From assembly GCA_030512335.1 (NCBI GenBank), contig JAULSU010000003.1, positions 992,001 through 1,056,000 of the forward strand: 64,000 nucleotides of DNA, given 5' to 3'. Below the pieces are notes generated by a model, which worked only from the letters and a program-made list of their open reading frames with translations, was not told the origin of the DNA and searched no databases. This document shows, piece after piece, positions 59,893-64,000 of the stretch (position 1 is the stretch's first letter; every line of letters begins with the position of its first letter). Source of the stretch: Immersiella caudata (Eukaryota > Ascomycota > Sordariomycetes > Sordariales > Lasiosphaeriaceae). The position numbers were made by a program, and so were the translations under genes.

Positions 59893-61794
59893 TTATCCAA
59901 CAGACCAGACGATTTTGACCGCGCTCTCGCATCCAACGTCGCCCTTTCGGACCTTTTTCAGGGCCACACTCACATCCACATCCCCAACCCTCCTCCTCAC
60001 CCGATCCACCGGGCCCTCCTCCGCCTCTTCCACGTCTCCATCTCTCTCCGCCGCATGGCAGATGAACCTCAGCGCTGCCCTGTCGTCCCACCTCCCCTCT
60101 TTCACCAAAACTCCCCACCGCTCTCTGAACCCTTCTTCCATCAGCCCTACGACAGAGCACCACCCGCTCCCCACAACAATCGCAAATGCGTCCATTCCAG
60201 TGCCTTGTTCAAACGCAAAGATCCTGACTGTTGATGGGGGGAGGTCGAAAGGGTGAAAAAGGTGTGCAGGTACGAACTTCCTCGGGACTTCAAAGTGAAC
60301 ATGTCCCTGGCCCGCACCGACGGCATGAGAGAAGCATGAAGTGATCTTCCATTGTTTGGTGACCGGATCGCCCGCGCGCAGTGGTGGAGGCCGTTCTAGG
60401 ACATAGAGATTTCTTTCCAGACTGATGGCCCGGTGATTCTGACTTGCGGCGTCGCCCTCGGCGGTCTGCGTGGAGATGTAGATCGTCCGTCGCTCGAAGT
60501 TGGAAAGGGCGTTGGAGTTGTCCAGGAGAAGGAAGGCAACGTTTGGGTCTGAGGAGCCGGTGTAGATGTTCGTTGTAGGGTTCCGGTGGAGGATGAGGCA
60601 AACGGGGACAGGTGTGGTGTGGGAGTTGGATGGGTTGGGGGTTTTGCAATTGATGTAGGCCTGAACGTCGAAAGTTTTGGGGTTGAAGCGGGTGAGAAGA
60701 GTGACACGTAGGCCACGGCTGGTGATGAGAGGTGGCGTGTCATCATGTTCAGGAGTGATCGAGGCTTTCAGTTTCGGAGCGAGGGAGTTGGTGGAAGAAT
60801 CGGGTATTAAGTTTGCGTAGGTCCATTGAGGCCTGTTGTGGACCTCAAAATCGTTGGGGCTATCGGCCAAGGGGCGTCTTTGGTCGAAGTGAGTGGCGCC
60901 TGGAATACCCCTCCAGTGGTGTTTATTGCTCAAATACCTCGAGAGCCCCCAGGCGAGCATGGTGTAGTCCTCGGTGGTCTTCATGATTTCCTTTTGAAGC
61001 CTAGGAAAAGCGCGGGCTCCCTCTCCGTAGATCAGTGGCATGTTGACTTTAAAGATGCCAAGGAGACAGTAGGCCTTGTCTTCGATCCGGGTGGTCTCGC
61101 GGCAGGCGGCCCAGGACATGCGCTCGGCAACGGTGCAGGTAGAGGGGTCGGCGCCTTCCAAGACGCGGATGTCAATGCCGGTGATACGGCTGATGGCGCG
61201 ACGCAAACTGAACTTTGTGCCGATTTCCTTCCAGTCTTGGGCGTAGAATTCGACGAGCGGGGGCGCGATCAGCTCCTGCAGAGTCCAGCCGCGGGTAAAC
61301 CAGCGACTGTTTTCAAAGGTGCGCGGCAGCGAGTCGTAGTCGCGAAGGATCGACGGTATTGTGTGGAGCTGGACTTTGGCTGGCGGTTCGGCGGCTCTCT
61401 TTTTCACGGCCGACATGTCGGCGGGAGTCGGAAGCGATGGGTGCGAGACGACGCCTGCGATCGACACATCCGACATGTACGCATAGCAGATGTGCGCGTC
61501 TTGATACCAGCGGTACATAGAGTTAATTGCCTCGGAAAGTTCGGCGCTGCTACTCTTATCGATGCAGCAGGTGTCGACCCAGGCGTAGTCGTAGCCATCG
61601 TCGACGGCGCGGGCGCAGCATCCCGCGATCTTGGCGTACCCGGCTTTTTTCTTTGCGAGTGCGCGCGCCGCCGGCGTCAGCAAATCTTGGCAGGTCAACT
61701 CCTCCTGACCCCAGGTGTGGCTCAGGATCACATACGGCGGGATGCGACCCACGAACTCTACCAGCTCCAGGCTGTCGGTCTTGATGAGCCGCAT
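59893..61794 (-). CDS. HET-domain protein (HET-D/E-type N-terminus)
   Basis: This is a single exon of 633 residues starting M-R-L-I-K-T-D-S-L-E. The HET domain (about 1-285) has P-Y-V-I-L-S-H-T-W-G, then Y-A-W-V-D-T-C-C-I-D-K, then A-E-L-S-E-A-I-N-S-M-Y, then S-R-W-F-T-R-G-W-T-L-Q-E-L, and I-E-D-K-A-Y-C-L-L-G-I-F. An insert of about 35 residues separates the middle strands (M-S-D-V to T-F-E-N-S). The rest has no NACHT/WD40 but includes a beta-rich region and a basic-acidic tail (R-D-G-D-V-E-E-A-E-E-G). It shares the start and motif order with the gene at 41150-43129, so the two may be paralogues, though the C-terminal halves differ. Confidence 0.88.
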   Translation of the reverse strand: MRLIKTDSLELVEFVGRIPPYVILSHTWGQEELTCQDLLTPAARALAKKKAGYAKIAGCCARAVDDGYDYAWVDTCCIDKSSSAELSEAINSMYRWYQDAHICYAYMSDVSIAGVVSHPSLPTPADMSAVKKRAAEPPAKVQLHTIPSILRDYDSLPRTFENSRWFTRGWTLQELIAPPLVEFYAQDWKEIGTKFSLRRAISRITGIDIRVLEGADPSTCTVAERMSWAACRETTRIEDKAYCLLGIFKVNMPLIYGEGARAFPRLQKEIMKTTEDYTMLAWGLSRYLSNKHHWRGIPGATHFDQRRPLADSPNDFEVHNRPQWTYANLIPDSSTNSLAPKLKASITPEHDDTPPLITSRGLRVTLLTRFNPKTFDVQAYINCKTPNPSNSHTTPVPVCLILHRNPTTNIYTGSSDPNVAFLLLDNSNALSNFERRTIYISTQTAEGDAASQNHRAISLERNLYVLERPPPLRAGDPVTKQWKITSCFSHAVGAGQGHVHFEVPRKFVPAHLFHPFDLPPSTVRIFAFEQGTGMDAFAIVVGSGWCSVVGLMEEGFRERWGVLVKEGRWDDRAALRFICHAAERDGDVEEAEEGPVDRVRRRVGDVDVSVALKKVRKGDVGCESAVKIVWSVG

Positions 61795-62383
61795 CGCGTC
61801 GTCGTGGCGGTGTGCATTGGAAGTGGAAGGTTGAAGTGGATCCCGTCGAGGGGCTGACTTCAGGACCTGGCAGGTGGGTTGGTTTCACCGGACTTGGCTA
61901 AATTCGGACCGTCATCCCACACCGAGCTCACCTTGAAATGAGCCGATAAGGGTTAGGGTTTACATCTTCAAGCCCTAGGAGAGGTTTTCGCCGGCCTTCA
62001 TGGACACAACCATGGCTCCACTGAGCAGTCCAATCAATACCCATGTCAGCTGCTAACTTGTGCCTGAGCACTTCAACGAAGCAAAAAGATTGGTATTTTG
62101 CCTCAGTAGCATCCACAATGACCAAGAACGCCAGAATGCCTTCGTCAAAGCATCAATTAACCGCGCCGTACCGTCCCGCACCAATCACGCCCAATGTCTG
62201 CCACGCCGCCATTCCTTCGCCTCGAAGTGGGCTCAGTGCGACAACACCGTTCATTTCTCTAGGTTGACTCTTGAGAAGAGCATATATCGCTCCCTCTCCC
62301 ACTATCTCTCTCAGATTCACCATCGCCTCTCCGTCTTCCGCTCATTCACTCAACCGGCCAAAATCGCGCCTTCTGTTTGCAAG
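61795..62383. other. Divergent promoter region of HET and small secreted protein genes
   Basis: No gene. CT-rich strings (CTCCCTCTCCCAC) near 62290-62330 fit a transcription start for the downstream gene. The + frame through 62060 is open into the secreted protein but lacks a signal peptide, so the start at 62384 is preferred. Confidence 0.45.
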
Positions 62384-62647
62384 ATGAAGTACCTCCCCAT
62401 CATCATCGCCTTTGTCGCCGCCGCTTCAAGCGCAGCTCCCCACCCGGCACCGCAGGCCACCGACCCACCTTGTTCCGACACTCCTCCGCCTCCATGTCCG
62501 GGGGGGACTCTGTGCCTTGGTGGCTATTGCCAGTCTTTAGAGTGTGGAAACGGCTTCCCGGGTTGCCACTACCAGCCCACGGGCGATCTGTGTGACTGGA
62601 ATCCCTGCGATCCGTCAACCGTGATTGACTGGCCCTTGGACCCATGA
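62384..62647 (+). CDS. Small secreted cysteine-rich protein, 87 residues
   Basis: This is a single exon. The signal peptide is M-K-Y-L-P-I-I-I-A-F-V-A-A-A-S-S-A-A. The mature part has a Pro/Thr-rich start (P-P-C-S-D-T-P-P-P-P-C-P) and then many cysteines (C-L-G-G-Y-C-Q-S-L-E-C, G-C-H-Y, L-C-D-W-N-P-C-D). There are eight in all, with a W-P-L-D-P end. Cysteine density, size and secretion fit an effector or antimicrobial-type protein. The spacing does not match a family I can name. Confidence 0.7.
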   Translation: MKYLPIIIAFVAAASSAAPHPAPQATDPPCSDTPPPPCPGGTLCLGGYCQSLECGNGFPGCHYQPTGDLCDWNPCDPSTVIDWPLDP

Positions 62648-62952
62648 GCAGCGTCTGAATGGCAGGTATCATCACTTTTTTGAAGTTTGAGGTCTGCCTA
62701 CCTTCCTGAACAAAAACTGACATTGTCGAACTAGGCATTCGGTACCACACTGGGTAGTTGGCGTGGGAGTGGATCTGAATCGAATTCATAATAGAATACA
62801 GTTGAAGAGCTAAATAGCGACAGTGTCGTACAATACATCCCCTTTCCACTGCGAAGAGCTATCTCGTCAAAAACGAGAGACCCTCGCGCACCGTTTCAGA
62901 CCTAACTCCCTCCATCCCGGGTCCCGGGGGGCTCGGCAAGGATATCGCATTC
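62648..62952. other. 3' gap; nothing seen
   Basis: About 300 bases between two convergent genes. No feature is supported. Confidence 0.4.
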
Positions 62953-63998
62953 TTAGTAACCCAAAATGGTCACCACCTTCCTAATCTCATTCTCTTTGTA
63001 TCCATCCTTTCCTCCGAATGTCCGTACATAGCTTGACAAGAGGGACTGGCGGTCTTTTTGGGTCCCAATGGAGCGAGCGGAACTTGACTTTGAGTTCTCT
63101 TCCTCCACGTCGACTACATGTACCAGTACAATCCACGATTGCGAGCCTTTTGATCGACAGCTGGGTACCAATTTTCACAATCAGCTCCACCCATTCCTCA
63201 ACACGCATGAGATCAATTGCGCAAAGTTTCACCTCTCGCAGTGCGGCCTGATGCGCAACCGAAAGGCTGAACAAGTGATCAGAGCTTGGATGGCCCGCTC
63301 TGTCCCCCCAGAAGCCGAAATTGGACAGGGAAAGTCGTCTGAATTGCGGGACTCGTAGACAACTTGTTAGCCCAACCCCCGCATTGTAGAGACTGACTTT
63401 GCCTCCCAGCTCGAAACTACGGAGACGGCTGAAAAGACCGATGAAATCGACCAAATCCGACAGCCAGAGAAGTCCGTGAGATGTATCCAGCAGAGTCCGG
63501 CAGAGGGTCTTCGTGAAAAGGGGGTGGCCCCTGATGAATTCTGACACTTTGGTAATCCGAGGCCGAGAAATCAAGGCCGAAGGGGGCAAACCGGAATACT
63601 GACTCGCATGCTGCCAGGCAGGCATGTCATGGCTCTCGATGTTGAGCCTGGCTGCGCTCCCGGTCATGGCCAAGGCGAGAATGACGCATTGGATGAGATT
63701 TCTGACAAAAAGTAGATCCTTTGCTTCGTCAAATTCGATGTCCACAGCAGTTGCCCGGCGCGGTCTTCCGCTCTGGTTCCAATGACGCTGTAGGGTAAGC
63801 CCCAGTGAAATGGAAGCGAGCCCATTTTTGCGGACCGGAACTCCTGCCTGCCGGAAATGACAACGGTCCTCAAGTTTGGGCATGCTCTCATGGCGACCCC
63901 AACGGTTGGCAATGACGGCATTTCTAGTGCTAAGCAAGAAAGAATGCTGATTGAAACGATGCTTGGCTGGTGTGATGCTTGATGACGGTTTCTGCCAG
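62953..63998 (-). CDS. F-box/LRR-like protein fragment, possibly frame-shifted, runs off the window
   Basis: A minus-strand frame is open from the right edge down to its stop at 62987. It resembles the C-terminal half of fungal F-box-associated or LRR-like proteins: F-S-R-L-R-S-F-E-L-G-G, L-S-L-S-N-F-G-F-W, and an end with S-L-H-W-D-P-K-R-P-P-V-P. From about 63921 to 63664 another frame has the better family fit (A-C-P-N-L-R-T-V-V-I-S-G-R), so a frame change or an intron near 63750 is likely. The N-terminus, where an F-box would sit, is outside the window. Function would be substrate binding for an SCF ubiquitin ligase if it is an F-box protein, which is a guess. Confidence 0.35.
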
Positions 63999-64000
63999 TG

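Noticed and set aside
60826..61857. 343-codon + frame opposite the HET gene at 59893
   Set aside because: Antisense shadow. All HET motifs are on the minus strand.
1..64000. tRNA, rRNA and CRISPR
   Set aside because: I saw no cloverleaf with a convincing T-arm box, no rRNA sequence and no spaced direct repeats. A tRNA scan would be needed to exclude tRNAs.

Overview
The window is nuclear DNA of a filamentous ascomycete (Pezizomycotina, probably Sordariomycetes). The evidence is short GT-AG introns of about 45-110 bp, HET-domain genes, a Clr5-domain gene, a PTH11/rhodopsin-type membrane gene, a class of chitin-synthase-like enzyme, LysM and small secreted cysteine-rich proteins, and fungal GMC oxidoreductases. 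There are no operons, no CRISPR and no bacterial ribosome sites. About 24 probably intact genes and 7 broken ones or relics are supported. Exon joins were worked out by hand and checked for reading phase and fit to family.

Layout. 0-3 kb: the end of a LysM gene and a decayed HET-type gene. 4.3-9.1 kb: a syntaxin whose central zero-layer residue is unusual, a secreted HExxH protein, and a multi-pass membrane protein. 9.3-17.8 kb: a possible polysaccharide locus. It holds a membrane-anchored beta-helix protein and a chitin-synthase-like glycosyltransferase head-to-head with a UDP-sugar 6-dehydrogenase, followed by a secreted GH24 lysozyme. 17.9-25 kb: small unknown genes, gene remnants, a C2H2 zinc-finger gene, a 161-bp foldback MITE and an acidic unknown protein. 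27.3-32.5 kb: a P-loop GTPase with a long coiled coil and a secreted GMC oxidoreductase. 33.7-39.2 kb: a rhodopsin-like membrane protein, a lysine-rich gene remnant, a Clr5 protein and a small secreted protein.

40-50 kb: a Nudix pseudogene, a HET gene, a seven-helix membrane protein, and two tandem trypsin-like genes. Each of the two trypsin-like proteins has only part of a catalytic triad: one has His (and Asp), the other Asp and Ser. 50.6-52.2 kb: a 9-bp minisatellite in front of a QueC-like PP-loop/zinc gene with frame breaks, then a broken methyltransferase. 52.6-64 kb: a secreted sedolisin, two small secreted proteins, a peroxisomal alcohol oxidase with seven exons, a second intact HET gene, and an F-box/LRR-like end gene running off the window.

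The strongest candidates for something undescribed are the split-triad protease pair (45.4-49.7 kb) and the synthase/dehydrogenase/beta-helix locus (9.3-16.6 kb). The fungal QueC-like gene is next. All functional statements rest on motif recognition by eye, and no database search was run.
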